This document shows, one piece after another, positions 44,620-53,673 of a stretch of DNA of 64,000 nt. Where the stretch lies: the NCBI GenBank assembly GCA_002256435.1, contig NKJC01000001.1:310001-374000 (forward strand), in the 5' to 3' direction. The notes beneath the pieces are model-generated. The model made no database searches. It worked only from the letters and a program-made list of their open reading frames with translations, and was not told the DNA's origin. Source of the stretch: Chitinophagaceae bacterium BSSC1. Lineage in GTDB: Bacteria > Bacteroidota > Bacteroidia > Chitinophagales > Chitinophagaceae. The position numbers and the translations under genes were made by a program. The first letter of the stretch is position 1. Each line of letters starts with the position of its first letter.

Positions 44620-45924
44620 TTATACCATGACTCCCGGTTCTGGATTCCCAACGGTAGGTATGGGAATAGGAGCCGGTTCTTTTCCTTCCATTTGTTCTAC
44701 GTTTCTAGCCACACTTAAGATTAATCCAATGGCGCAACAGGTGAATAAGAAAGAGCTACCGCCCATACTTACCAGCGGAAGGGTTACTCCCGTTACAGGC
44801 ACCAAGTTCACGTTCACCGCCATATTGGCCACTGCTTGAATGACCAATGTGAAACTCAACCCCAATGCTAAAAATGCGCCAAAAGCATAGGGGCATTTTC
44901 TAAAAATGCGAATACATCTAAAGAGAAAAACCAAATAAATAAATATGATCAATGCCCCTCCAAGAAGACCATATTCTTCAATGATGATGCTATAAATAAA
45001 ATCGTTGTAAGCCTGAGGCAAAAAGTTTCTTTGACGGCTATTGCCTGGTCCAAGACCCATGAGCATTCCACCATTAGAGATGGCAATCTTGGCTTGTTGC
45101 ACTTGGTAAGGCGTTTCCTTATCAGACGCATACATAAAATCTTGCACACGCTTAACCCAGGTACCAAATCTTCCAAAGGATTTTGCCTGTTCCATTTTTC
45201 CTGTTTTAACCACATCGCTTTTGGCATTGCCGTCATAGGTAAGCATGGCCACAGAAACAATTAAGCAAACCGGAATCATGGCCACCAAAATGACCAATAA
45301 AATATGTTTGACACTTACTCTTCCAATAAACATGAGCAACAAAGAAGTAGCTCCTGTTAATAATGCATTGGATAAGTTAGCGGGCATGATCAAAGCACAA
45401 ATAATCAAAACCGGCATCACCACCGGCAAAAATCCTTTCTTAAAATCCTTGATGACTTCCTGTTTCTTGCTCAACATTTTACTCAAGTACATGAAGAGGG
45501 CCAGCTTGGCAAAGTCACTGGTCTGCACGGTCATGTTGATAATAGGCAATTTGATCCACCTACTACCTTCATTAATCTTTGCTCCAAAAAACAGGGTATA
45601 GATTAATAAGGGAATGGATAACCAAAATAGCACAGTGGCTACTTTTGAAAACAAAGTGTAATTAACCCTGTGTAGAAAATAGATTAAGATAAATCCGATT
45701 AATGAAAAAGATACCTGTTTGAACAAGTATACATTGGTATTCCCCTTATACATTTTATAAGCCAGAGAACCCGTTGCGGAATACACTACCAAAATAGAAA
45801 TCAATGACAAGAGAACAACAATCCCCCAGATGTATTTGTCACCTCGGGTTCTGTTCACAAGCTGGCCACGCATACCATTGATGGTGGGCATCTGTGAAAA
45901 GAGGGTATCGTTGATCTCTTGCAT
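44620..45924 (-). CDS. ftsW: Peptidoglycan glycosyltransferase FtsW
   Basis: FtsW is the SEDS-family polymerase of septal peptidoglycan, acting with its class B PBP partner. The 434-residue product has about ten transmembrane spans and motifs such as LANAKIAISNGGMLMGLGPGNSRQRNFLPQAYNDFI (the conserved extracytoplasmic loop) and VNLVPVTGVTLPLVSMGGSSFL near the C-terminus. The N-terminal cytoplasmic segment (about 30 residues, with RTRGDKYIW) is longer than usual; starts at later Met codons are possible. The ATG at 45924 follows murD by 41 bp. The ftsI gene in the same cluster encodes the likely partner transpeptidase. Confidence 0.95.
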   Translation of the reverse strand: MQEINDTLFSQMPTINGMRGQLVNRTRGDKYIWGIVVLLSLISILVVYSATGSLAYKMYKGNTNVYLFKQVSFSLIGFILIYFLHRVNYTLFSKVATVLFWLSIPLLIYTLFFGAKINEGSRWIKLPIINMTVQTSDFAKLALFMYLSKMLSKKQEVIKDFKKGFLPVVMPVLIICALIMPANLSNALLTGATSLLLMFIGRVSVKHILLVILVAMIPVCLIVSVAMLTYDGNAKSDVVKTGKMEQAKSFGRFGTWVKRVQDFMYASDKETPYQVQQAKIAISNGGMLMGLGPGNSRQRNFLPQAYNDFIYSIIIEEYGLLGGALIIFIYLVFLFRCIRIFRKCPYAFGAFLALGLSFTLVIQAVANMAVNVNLVPVTGVTLPLVSMGGSSFLFTCCAIGLILSVARNVEQMEGKEPAPIPIPTVGNPEPGVMV

Positions 45925-45965
45925 TGGGTAGGAATGGGGATTACAAAAAACTACTTAACTAAAAC

Positions 45966-47324
45966 TTATAACTCTTTAACGGCGTCTTTGAATTGGCAAC
46001 CTCTGTCTTCATAGTTTTTGAAGAGGTCAAAACTGGCGCAGGCTGGACTTAGCAAAACCACATCACCTTTTTCAGCCAATTTAAATGAAGCATTTACCGC
46101 TTTTTTGGCACTATCTGTTTCTACAATCACTGGCACCAAATCTTTGAATGCTGCAATGATTTTCTGATTGTCTACACCCATGCAAACTATTGCCTTCACC
46201 TTCTCCTTTACCAGATCCGCAATCAACCCATAGTCATTACCCTTGTCCGTACCACCCAATACCAAAACCGTTGGTTTGTTCATGCTCTCAAGCGCATACC
46301 AAGTGCTGTTCACATTGGTTGCCTTTGAGTCATTGATGAATTCAACACCACGCACCATGGCTACAAATTCCATGCGATGCTCCAGACTGTGAAAATTCTT
46401 CACGGCTTCTCTGATTTTTTCTTTTCTGATGCCGATTGTTGCGGCTGCGATTCCTGCTGCCATAGTGTTGTAATTGTTGTGCTTGCCTTTTAAAGCAAAG
46501 TCATAAATACTCATGCTTACTCTTTCTTCTTGGATTCTTAGCATCATCTGATCGCCTTTGATGTAGCCGCCTTTTTTAAGTTCTTGTTTCATAGAGAATG
46601 GTAATGGGTTAGTAGGTAGTATAAGGGTTGACAATTTGCTTGTGATAACTTCATCGTCCAGACAATAGATAAAATGATCTTCCATGGTCTGGTTCTGGAT
46701 AATCTTGAACTTAGCGTTGATATAATTTTCAAACTTGTATTCGTAACGGTCCAAATGATCTTCTGTGATATTGAGTAACACAGATACATCTGGTCTAAAT
46801 GTTTTGATATCGTCTAATTGAAAAGAACTTATCTCTGCTATATACCAAGCTTTGGGATCCTCAGCTATTTGTTTGGCAAAACTGTATCCAATATTGCCTA
46901 CCAATGCCGCGTCTAAACCAGCTGTGATGCAGATATGATAGATTAAAGAAGTGGTGGTACTCTTTCCGTTACTTCCAGTGATAGCTATGATTTTGCTATC
47001 TCCTTTGAATCGGTATGCTAATTCCACTTCACTGATTACTTCAATTCCTTTGGCACGAATCTTTTTCATCATCTCGGCTTTCTCAGGAATCCCCGGACTC
47101 TTGCAAACCTCATCTGCATTCAAGATCAAGGCTTCTGTATGACCACCTTCTTCAAAAGCAATCCCTGCTGCTTCTAGTTCTTTTTTATAGCCGTCTTTGA
47201 TCTTGCCACCATCACTTACAAACACTTCATAACCTTTTTGTTTGCCCAACAAAGCAGCTCCTACCCCGCTCTCTCCCGAGCCAAGTATCACTAATCTGTG
47301 TTGTTTGCTATTTGTGTTCATCAT
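45966..47324 (-). CDS. murD: UDP-N-acetylmuramoylalanine-D-glutamate ligase
   Basis: MurD adds D-glutamate to UDP-MurNAc-L-Ala. The product of about 452 residues has the N-terminal nucleotide fold LVILGSGESGVGAALLGKQKGY, the P-loop GSNGKSTTTSLIYHI, LLNITEDHLDRYEYKFENYINAK, and the C-terminal domain DSKATNVNSTWYALESM with the conserved Lys/Asn. The ATG pair at 47324 and 47321 gives the start; an open frame that begins in the heptamer array at 47378 encodes a Glu-rich stretch and is rejected as an artefact of the repeats. Array C separates it from mraY. Confidence 0.95.
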   Translation of the reverse strand: MMNTNSKQHRLVILGSGESGVGAALLGKQKGYEVFVSDGGKIKDGYKKELEAAGIAFEEGGHTEALILNADEVCKSPGIPEKAEMMKKIRAKGIEVISEVELAYRFKGDSKIIAITGSNGKSTTTSLIYHICITAGLDAALVGNIGYSFAKQIAEDPKAWYIAEISSFQLDDIKTFRPDVSVLLNITEDHLDRYEYKFENYINAKFKIIQNQTMEDHFIYCLDDEVITSKLSTLILPTNPLPFSMKQELKKGGYIKGDQMMLRIQEERVSMSIYDFALKGKHNNYNTMAAGIAAATIGIRKEKIREAVKNFHSLEHRMEFVAMVRGVEFINDSKATNVNSTWYALESMNKPTVLVLGGTDKGNDYGLIADLVKEKVKAIVCMGVDNQKIIAAFKDLVPVIVETDSAKKAVNASFKLAEKGDVVLLSPACASFDLFKNYEDRGCQFKDAVKEL

Positions 47325-47360
47325 TCTTTTTTCTTCAACTTTTAAACTTTCTTCTTCCTC

Positions 47361-47437
47361 ACATTCTTCACTCTTCACTCTTCACTCTTCACTCTTCACT
47401 TTCTTCACTCTTCACTCTTCACTCTTCACTCTTCACT
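47361..47437 (-). repeat. GTGAAGA heptamer array C, following the mraY stop codon
   Basis: Read on the minus strand, GTGAAGA units begin a few bases after the mraY stop (47439-47441) and run for about 75 bp. They include the GTGAAGAAAGTG variant shared with array B and end in AGGAAGAAGAAAGTTTAAAAG, which is shared with array D. The array lies inside the dcw cluster between mraY and murD. Confidence 0.9.
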
Positions 47438-47438
47438 T

Positions 47439-48749
47439 TTATCTTATCTTAAGCGTAACTATACTTGCTACCACCAATAGGATGGTGATGATCCAGAACC
47501 GGAACGCTATTTTATTTTCGTGAAATCCTTTTTTCTGATAGTGGTGGTGCAGGGGACTCATCAAGAACACCCTTCTTCCCTCTCCATATTTTTTCTTGGT
47601 GTATTTGAAATAACCCACTTGAATAATTACGCTCAAGTCTTCAATTAAGAATACACCGCAGAAAATGGGGATCATCAATTCTTTGCGAACAATAAAAGCT
47701 AGAGAAGCAATAATCCCACCAAGTGCCAGGCTTCCTGTATCGCCCATAAATACCTGTGCGGGATAGGCATTGTACCAAAGGAATCCAATACATGCCCCTA
47801 CAAAAGCTCCCACAAAAATGGACAGCTCACCAAGGTTAGGAATGTACATGACGTCAAAATAATCGGCAAATACATAGTTACCACTCACATAGACAAAGAC
47901 ACCAATTCCTGCTCCAATAATGGCACTCACTCCTGCTGCCAATCCATCTAAGCCATCGGTAAGGTTAGACCCGTTTGAAACGGCCGTTACAATAAAAATC
48001 ACAATCAATACATAGATGACCCAGGTAAATTTTTCAGCACCAGGACCAATCCAAGTAAGCAAACGGCTATAATTGAATTCGTGGTTTTTGACAAAGGGAA
48101 TGGTAGTGATGGGCGTTTTTACTTTTACAAATCTTTTGTCAACTCCGTTGATATTTCTGACAAAAATGTTGCTGTCTTTAGCCAGCCTTTCACCTTTTTG
48201 TAATTGCGCTTGAGGGCTGGTGATTACTTCTCTTTCAACGGTTACTGCGTTACTGAAGTAAAGGGTTAGTCCAATGATAGCACCTAATCCCACCTGTCCA
48301 ATAATCTTAGACAAACCAGCCAAACCATCGCTGTCTTTTTTCTTGTACGCTTCTCCTTTATTTTGAGCTGCTTTGCGTGCACGAATTTTAAAGAGGTCAT
48401 CCAAGAAACCAATGATCCCCAGCCAAACAGTACAAAGCACCATTAAACGGATATAAACTTTATCCAGGTTGGCAAACAACAATGTAGGAATCAGAATGCT
48501 CACCAAGATGATGATTCCACCCATAGTTGGAGTGCCTTTCTTTTGTTGTTCACCTGCCAAACCCAATTCACGTACCGATTCACCAATCTGGTGTTTTTTC
48601 AACAACATGATCAAACGTTTGCCATACACGGTTGCAATCAGCAAAGAAAATACAATGGCCATAGCAATTCTAAAAGACAGGAATTGAAAGAGACCTGCTC
48701 CTGGAATATGGTAAGACTTATTTAGCCAATTAAACAAATAGTATAACAT
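47439..48749 (-). CDS. mraY: Phospho-N-acetylmuramoyl-pentapeptide transferase, long form
   Basis: MraY transfers phospho-MurNAc-pentapeptide to undecaprenyl phosphate to make lipid I. The 436-residue product is longer than E. coli MraY (360). Conserved parts are [39 protein letters not shown] with catalytic Asp residues, [15 protein letters not shown], and [17 protein letters not shown]. Extra length lies in an insertion of about 60 residues after LTLYFSNAV ([20 protein letters not shown] and onward), placed between two spans and probably periplasmic. The ATG at 48749 follows murE by 9 bp. Confidence 0.96.
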   Translation of the reverse strand: MLYYLFNWLNKSYHIPGAGLFQFLSFRIAMAIVFSLLIATVYGKRLIMLLKKHQIGESVRELGLAGEQQKKGTPTMGGIIILVSILIPTLLFANLDKVYIRLMVLCTVWLGIIGFLDDLFKIRARKAAQNKGEAYKKKDSDGLAGLSKIIGQVGLGAIIGLTLYFSNAVTVEREVITSPQAQLQKGERLAKDSNIFVRNINGVDKRFVKVKTPITTIPFVKNHEFNYSRLLTWIGPGAEKFTWVIYVLIVIFIVTAVSNGSNLTDGLDGLAAGVSAIIGAGIGVFVYVSGNYVFADYFDVMYIPNLGELSIFVGAFVGACIGFLWYNAYPAQVFMGDTGSLALGGIIASLAFIVRKELMIPIFCGVFLIEDLSVIIQVGYFKYTKKKYGEGRRVFLMSPLHHHYQKKGFHENKIAFRFWIITILLVVASIVTLKIR

Positions 48750-48758
48750 AGTGGGTAC

Positions 48759-50222
48759 TTATCTAGTGGGTGATTGAAACAGTTCTTTTAAAATGGCTTT
48801 GTCATCAAAAGCGTGTTTCACACCTTGGATGTCTTGGTATTTTTCATGACCCTTTCCGGCAATCAGGATAATATCTTCGGGCTTGGCCAATTTTACTGCC
48901 TGCTCAATGGCTGCTCTTCTGTCTGCAATGGTCACGGTCTTTCTTTTGGCAGCAGAATTCAAACCAACCTCCATGTCTCTGAGAATCTGTTCAGGATCTT
49001 CTGTTCTTGGATTATCACTGGTCAGGATCAGCTTGTCACTGAGACTAGCTGCCACTTCTGCCATAATGGGTCTTTTGGTTTTGTCTCTATCACCACCACA
49101 TCCCACTACGGTGATCACTTGCTCATAACCTTTGCGCAATTTTTTAATGGTACCCAAAACATTTTCCAAAGCATCGGGGGTATGCGCATAATCCACAATG
49201 CCAATCACTTTATTAGCACTGATGATATAATCAAACCTACCTTCTGCACTGCTCAAAGAACTTAGCACCGTGAGTACTTGTTCTGGATTTTCTCCCAAGC
49301 AAACCGCAGCACCATAAATGGCTAGAATATTGTACGCATTGAATTCTCCAATGAGCATAAAATGTACTTCCTTCTCATTCACCGTCATCACCAAACCCTG
49401 TAAACCATTTTCCAAAATCTTGCCCTTGAAAGCAGCCATGGTTTTGAGGCTATAGTAATATTGTTTGGCAACCGTGTTTTGCAGCATCACTGCTCCACGC
49501 TTGTCATCAGCATTAGAAATAGCAAAGGCAGAAGCATTTAGGTTATCAAAGAATTTTTTCTTGGCCTTGATATAGGCTTCAAATGTTTTGTGATAATCCA
49601 AGTGGTCATGGGTGATATTACTAAATAACGCACCTGTAAAATCAAGCCCAGTAATTCTATGTTGGTCAATGGCATGACTACTGCATTCCATGAATACATG
49701 AGTGCAACCAGCGTCTAACATTTGGCGCAATAAGGCGTTCAAGCTAACCGCATCTGGAGTAGTATGCGTGGATGGAATGATCTGATCAGCAATCTGATTC
49801 TGAACCGTGCTTACCAAACCACATTTATATCCTAACTGGGTAAATAGTTTGAATAAAACAGTAGCAATAGTGGTCTTGCCATTGGTACCAGTAACGCCAA
49901 CCAATTTTAATTGCTTGCTAGGTGCACCATAAAACTCATGCGCCATATAAGCCACGGATTCATTACTATTGGCAACTTGCAAATAAGTAACGCCATCACT
50001 AAACAGCGCAGGTAATTCTTCGCAAACAATCACCGTAGCACCTAATTCAATGGCTTTGCCTATAAAGTCATGACCATTGCTCAATGCGCCTTTAATAGCA
50101 ACAAAGACAGCACCCTTGTTCACTTTGCGTGAATCAATTTGTATACCAGTTACTTCCAAGTCCGTGCTACCATGCACTTCTTTTAAGTGAACCTTGTACA
50201 ATATGTCTTGCAGTTTAGCCAT
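48759..50222 (-). CDS. murE: UDP-MurNAc-tripeptide ligase, probably meso-DAP-adding
   Basis: MurE adds the third amino acid of the stem peptide. The 487-residue product has the P-loop GVTGTNGKTTIATVLFKL, the THTTPDAVSLNALLRQML block, the SSHAIDQHRITGLDF region with the Ser/His set, NITHDHLDYHKTFEAYIKAK, and LTSDNPRTEDPEQIL. The DNPR motif is the diagnostic of meso-diaminopimelate specificity; lysine-adding enzymes differ here. The chain has the normal length of about 490. It is 2 bp downstream of ftsI. Confidence 0.96.
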   Translation of the reverse strand: MAKLQDILYKVHLKEVHGSTDLEVTGIQIDSRKVNKGAVFVAIKGALSNGHDFIGKAIELGATVIVCEELPALFSDGVTYLQVANSNESVAYMAHEFYGAPSKQLKLVGVTGTNGKTTIATVLFKLFTQLGYKCGLVSTVQNQIADQIIPSTHTTPDAVSLNALLRQMLDAGCTHVFMECSSHAIDQHRITGLDFTGALFSNITHDHLDYHKTFEAYIKAKKKFFDNLNASAFAISNADDKRGAVMLQNTVAKQYYYSLKTMAAFKGKILENGLQGLVMTVNEKEVHFMLIGEFNAYNILAIYGAAVCLGENPEQVLTVLSSLSSAEGRFDYIISANKVIGIVDYAHTPDALENVLGTIKKLRKGYEQVITVVGCGGDRDKTKRPIMAEVAASLSDKLILTSDNPRTEDPEQILRDMEVGLNSAAKRKTVTIADRRAAIEQAVKLAKPEDIILIAGKGHEKYQDIQGVKHAFDDKAILKELFQSPTR

Positions 50223-50224
50223 TG

Positions 50225-52333
50225 TTATTTATTAAGTTCTACTTCTACCAATTGTCCTTTTACCACAGGAAGACCAGCCGTAATGGATTGCGCCATTACT
50301 TTTCCCTTCCCGCGTATATTGAGTTTTAATCCCATGTTTTCACATACATAGACCGCGTCTTTTAAACCCATGCCATTTAATTCTGGCATCAGATTTAACG
50401 GTGTTGATTTTGCCGTTACCACTAAGTCACGCGCTTCTCCTTTCACAGCCACATAAGTTGCATTAGATGCCGAATCCCTAAAGCCCAATTTTAATTTACC
50501 CATGACCCTAGCCATGTCTTTTCTAGAACCCGCATAACTCATGAGAGAACTATCCAAGAGCTTTTTATTCAATTCATTTTTGCCACCCTTTACATAAGTG
50601 CTATACAACCTGTCTGCAATTTCTTTGAACACTGGACCGGCAACAGAGGCACCATAGAATACTGCTGCATGAGGCTTGTTCTTCACTACCACCACACATG
50701 TATATTGGGGATTGTCTGCAGGAAAATATCCCGCAAATGAGGATTGGTAAATTTTATCGGCGTAGCCCTTATTGCCATTTGCAACCAAAGCGGTACCTGT
50801 TTTTCCTGCAACTGGAAACAAACTATTCTTGAACAATTCTTTTGCAGTACCTGCTATACAAACACCTTCTAAACATTCTCTTAATTGCGCAAGGGTTTGA
50901 TCACTACAAACTTTTTCACGTACCACTATTGGGTCCATGTTTTTCAAAAGCACCCCTTCTTCACGCACACTTGACACCAAGTAAGGACGCATCATCTTAC
51001 CTTGATTGGCCACAGCATTGTATAAAGCCAGTGTTTGCAAAGGAGAGATTTGCAGGTTATATCCAAATGCCATCCAAGGCATGGTAGTAGGACCCCACAT
51101 TTTTTGACCTGGCTTATATATAGTAGAACGTCCTTCTCCAACAAGATCAATACCGGTAAGGGTATCCATCTGCATTTGCTTTAAGCGATTGATAAATTGT
51201 GAAGGTTGACCACTGTAATAAGCCGATACCAATTTGGCCATACCCACATTAGAACTTAATTCAAATGCTTGTTTAGCGGTTACGCCTCTGTGACCCGATT
51301 GCTCAGAATCATATACTGTTTGACCAGCCACTCTCCAAACGCCACCTTCCAGATCTACCATGGTATTGAGGTTGATCTTTTTGTCTTCTAACAAAGCCAT
51401 CATGGTAGCTAGTTTAAAAGTAGATCCTGGCTCAGTGGTAGAAATAGCATAGTTATAATCTTCCCAATATCCGCCAGATGGTTTCTTACCCAGATTGGCA
51501 ATAGCTTTAATTTTGCCTGTCTTTACTTCCATGACAATGGCGCATCCATGTTCTGCTTCATTCTTCTCCATCATCTTCATCAAAGCATTCTCCGCAATCT
51601 CTTGAATGAATACATCAATGGTGCTAACAATATCTTTTCCCGTTTCTGGTTCAATAATATAGTCATCATTAATGGGCACTTTTACACCACCAGCAATGGT
51701 TCTAACCCACTGCTTTCCTTCTCTGCCTTTTAACAAACTATCATAGGTTTTTTCCAGACCAACTTTAGAAGACTCTCTGTCTAAACCAATGGTTCTGAAA
51801 GCCAGAATACCATAAGGGTTCAGGCGAATATTTCTTTCGTTGACAATTAAACCACTCTTGTACCTACCATCTCTGAATAAAGGAAATTTGCGCAGCTGCT
51901 CGTACTCGCGATAGCTGGTTTTCTTGTGCAATTCTAAATAAGGTTCATTGTCTTTATACGCTTCCGTTAACCACTGTTTGTAGCCATCTACAGATCTGTC
52001 TTTGAACAAATTGGAAAGATAAAAAGAAAGGGAGTCTAGATTTTCGCGGAAGTGAATGCCACTTTTTTCGTGTAACCATTCTACGCGAAAATCTATGAAT
52101 AAATCAAATTGGGGAATGCTGGTACTGAGCATTTGACCGTCTTCACTATAGATAGTGCCGCGCTCTGCTTCAATAGAATCAATGCGCTGGTGCAAACTAT
52201 CGCTCATGCTTCTCCAGTGCGCGCCTTGCACTTGCTGAATGTACACCGCCTTTCCAAAGATGGCGATGCAGACCCCTATCACCAGTATATAACTGAGATA
52301 GACCCTCCAGAGTATGTCGCGCTTCACTTCCAT
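50225..52333 (-). CDS. ftsI: Class B penicillin-binding protein (FtsI/PBP3) with C-terminal PASTA domain
   Basis: A 702-residue transpeptidase that cross-links septal peptidoglycan. A short cytoplasmic end and one membrane span (VYLSYILVIGVCIAIFG) are followed by the PBP dimerisation domain. The transpeptidase domain has active-site Ser in STTEPGSTFKLATMMALLED, the SSN motif in FELSSNVGMAKLV and the KTGTA motif in PVAGKTGTALVANGNKGY. One PASTA domain ends the chain (LNLMPELNGMGLKDAVYVCENMGLKLN). Its single PASTA domain is unlike E. coli FtsI and more like SpoVD or PBP2x, but common in Bacteroidota. It is the partner of ftsW. Array D lies between it and ftsL. Confidence 0.93.
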   Translation of the reverse strand: MEVKRDILWRVYLSYILVIGVCIAIFGKAVYIQQVQGAHWRSMSDSLHQRIDSIEAERGTIYSEDGQMLSTSIPQFDLFIDFRVEWLHEKSGIHFRENLDSLSFYLSNLFKDRSVDGYKQWLTEAYKDNEPYLELHKKTSYREYEQLRKFPLFRDGRYKSGLIVNERNIRLNPYGILAFRTIGLDRESSKVGLEKTYDSLLKGREGKQWVRTIAGGVKVPINDDYIIEPETGKDIVSTIDVFIQEIAENALMKMMEKNEAEHGCAIVMEVKTGKIKAIANLGKKPSGGYWEDYNYAISTTEPGSTFKLATMMALLEDKKINLNTMVDLEGGVWRVAGQTVYDSEQSGHRGVTAKQAFELSSNVGMAKLVSAYYSGQPSQFINRLKQMQMDTLTGIDLVGEGRSTIYKPGQKMWGPTTMPWMAFGYNLQISPLQTLALYNAVANQGKMMRPYLVSSVREEGVLLKNMDPIVVREKVCSDQTLAQLRECLEGVCIAGTAKELFKNSLFPVAGKTGTALVANGNKGYADKIYQSSFAGYFPADNPQYTCVVVVKNKPHAAVFYGASVAGPVFKEIADRLYSTYVKGGKNELNKKLLDSSLMSYAGSRKDMARVMGKLKLGFRDSASNATYVAVKGEARDLVVTAKSTPLNLMPELNGMGLKDAVYVCENMGLKLNIRGKGKVMAQSITAGLPVVKGQLVEVELNK

Positions 52334-52400
52334 GTACGGTACGGTTGTTCAACCAGATTAAAAACTATTGTATCAACTCAAAAACTTAAACTTTCTTCTT

Positions 52401-52430
52401 CTTCCCACTCTTCACTCTTCACTCTTCACT
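52401..52430 (-). repeat. GTGAAGA heptamer array D, beginning at the ftsL stop codon
   Basis: On the minus strand, AAG-TGA (the ftsL Lys codon and stop, 52431-52426) starts the array. Three further GTGAAGA units follow, then a GTGGGAAGAAGAAAGTTTAAG tail related to array C. Confidence 0.85.
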
Positions 52431-52749
52431 TCAACCTCTGCGGCGTCTCCCTGCTGATCTTCAACCCCAATGGTGTAGCAGCTTTCAACACTTCCGCCTC
52501 TTCACTTCTGAACATCAATTCGCTTTTCAACGTCTTGTATTCAAACTGTAATTCCTTTAATTCTTTATTGGTATTATTGATGTTGCGCACAATCCTATCT
52601 GCATTATGACCATTGGCTATATAGAGTACGGCCAAGCCGGTCAGAAAAAGAAAAAAGGGAATATTCTTCACAATCCACTGATAGTTAAACAGACCCTTTA
52701 GGGGGTTCTTGTTGTTACCAGTATTTGTTGTTTGTTCAGACATTCTCAT
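52426..52749 (-). CDS. ftsL: FtsL-like cell division protein
   Basis: A 107-residue bitopic protein: a short cytoplasmic tail with NPLKGLFNYQWIVKN, one transmembrane helix (IPFFLFLTGLAVLYIANGH), and a periplasmic coiled coil (DRIVRNINNTNKELKELQFEYKTLKSELMFRSE). FtsL/FtsB/FtsQ activate FtsW-FtsI at the septum. Sequence conservation of FtsL is low, but size, topology and position between rsmH and ftsI agree. Met codons at 52749 and 52743 are both possible starts. Its stop codon is part of heptamer array D. Confidence 0.82.
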   Translation of the reverse strand: MRMSEQTTNTGNNKNPLKGLFNYQWIVKNIPFFLFLTGLAVLYIANGHNADRIVRNINNTNKELKELQFEYKTLKSELMFRSEEAEVLKAATPLGLKISRETPQRLK

Positions 52750-52752
52750 TTT

Positions 52753-53670
52753 TTAATATCGCTCTGCAACCCTTAGCTTGGCACTCCTGCTTCTGCTATT
52801 CCGCTTCAGTTCTTCATCCGTTGCGGTAATGGGTTTCTTTGTGATGATTTTTAAGATCTCTTCTTTATCTATTGAGATTAAGGGATTATCCTGTTCCTCT
52901 TCAAAAGTTCCCTGTTTAAAAAAATTTTTCACCATTCTGTCTTCAATGGAATGGAATGTGATCACCGCCACTCTTCCACCCTGGTTCAACACTGCAGGCA
53001 CTTGCTCCAGCATTTCTTTGAGCGCACCCATCTCGTCATTTACTTCCATTCTCAAAGCCTGAAACACTTGCGCCAAATACTTATTGGGGTTCCCTTTTAC
53101 AACTGGTGCAATCAAAGCCTTGAATTGCTGAATAGTCTGTGCTGGCAAGTGTTTGCGATGTTGCGCAATTTGTTTTGCTAGCGTAATACTATTGGTTACT
53201 TCTCCATACTGCTCAAACAATTTGTGCAACTGCTGTTCAGTATAGGTAGCTACAATGGTTGCTGCAGAAAGCGCTTGACGTCTATCCATCCGCATGTCTA
53301 AGGGACCTTCAAAACGAATAGAAAATCCACGCTCACCTTCGTCAAACTGAAAACTGCTCACACCCAGATCAGCCAGTATACCGTCTACCTTGGTCACTTT
53401 GTGCAGACGCAGAAAGCGTTGTAAGTGTCTAAAGTTGGCGGGCACAAACACTATCCTATCATCGTCAGGAATATTCTGTTTAGCATCTGCGTCTTGGTCA
53501 AAGGCAAACAATTTTCCCTTTGGACCCAGTTGTTGTAAAATTCCCCTGCTATGTCCACCGCCACCAAAAGTGCAATCAACGTAAACGCCATCGGCCTTTA
53601 TGGCCAAAGCATTGATGCATTCCTGAAACAGAACAGGCACGTGGTAGTCATTGGCGGGGATCTGATTCAT
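52753..53670 (-). CDS. rsmH: 16S rRNA m4C1402 methyltransferase
   Basis: RsmH (MraW) methylates the N4 of C1402 in 16S rRNA using S-adenosylmethionine. The 305-residue product has HVPVLFQECINAL at the N-terminus, the SAM-binding GVYVDCTFGGGGHSRGIL, the GILADLGVSSFQFDEGERGFSI block, GPLDMRMD, and KQGTFEEE further on, and ends with NSRSRSAKLRVAERY. This is the usual family architecture and length. It lies between mraZ (4 bp) and ftsL (4 bp). Confidence 0.96.
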   Translation of the reverse strand: MNQIPANDYHVPVLFQECINALAIKADGVYVDCTFGGGGHSRGILQQLGPKGKLFAFDQDADAKQNIPDDDRIVFVPANFRHLQRFLRLHKVTKVDGILADLGVSSFQFDEGERGFSIRFEGPLDMRMDRRQALSAATIVATYTEQQLHKLFEQYGEVTNSITLAKQIAQHRKHLPAQTIQQFKALIAPVVKGNPNKYLAQVFQALRMEVNDEMGALKEMLEQVPAVLNQGGRVAVITFHSIEDRMVKNFFKQGTFEEEQDNPLISIDKEEILKIITKKPITATDEELKRNSRSRSAKLRVAERY

Positions 53671-53673
53671 TGT

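Noticed and set aside
47325..47378. Glu-rich N-terminal extension of MurD
   Set aside because: It is encoded partly by the heptamer array and begins at a GTG; the MurD core starts at the ATG pair at 47324/47321.
47242..47523. Plus-strand frame with repeated SLFTLHS units
   Set aside because: It is the translation of heptamer array C read from the opposite strand, not a protein.
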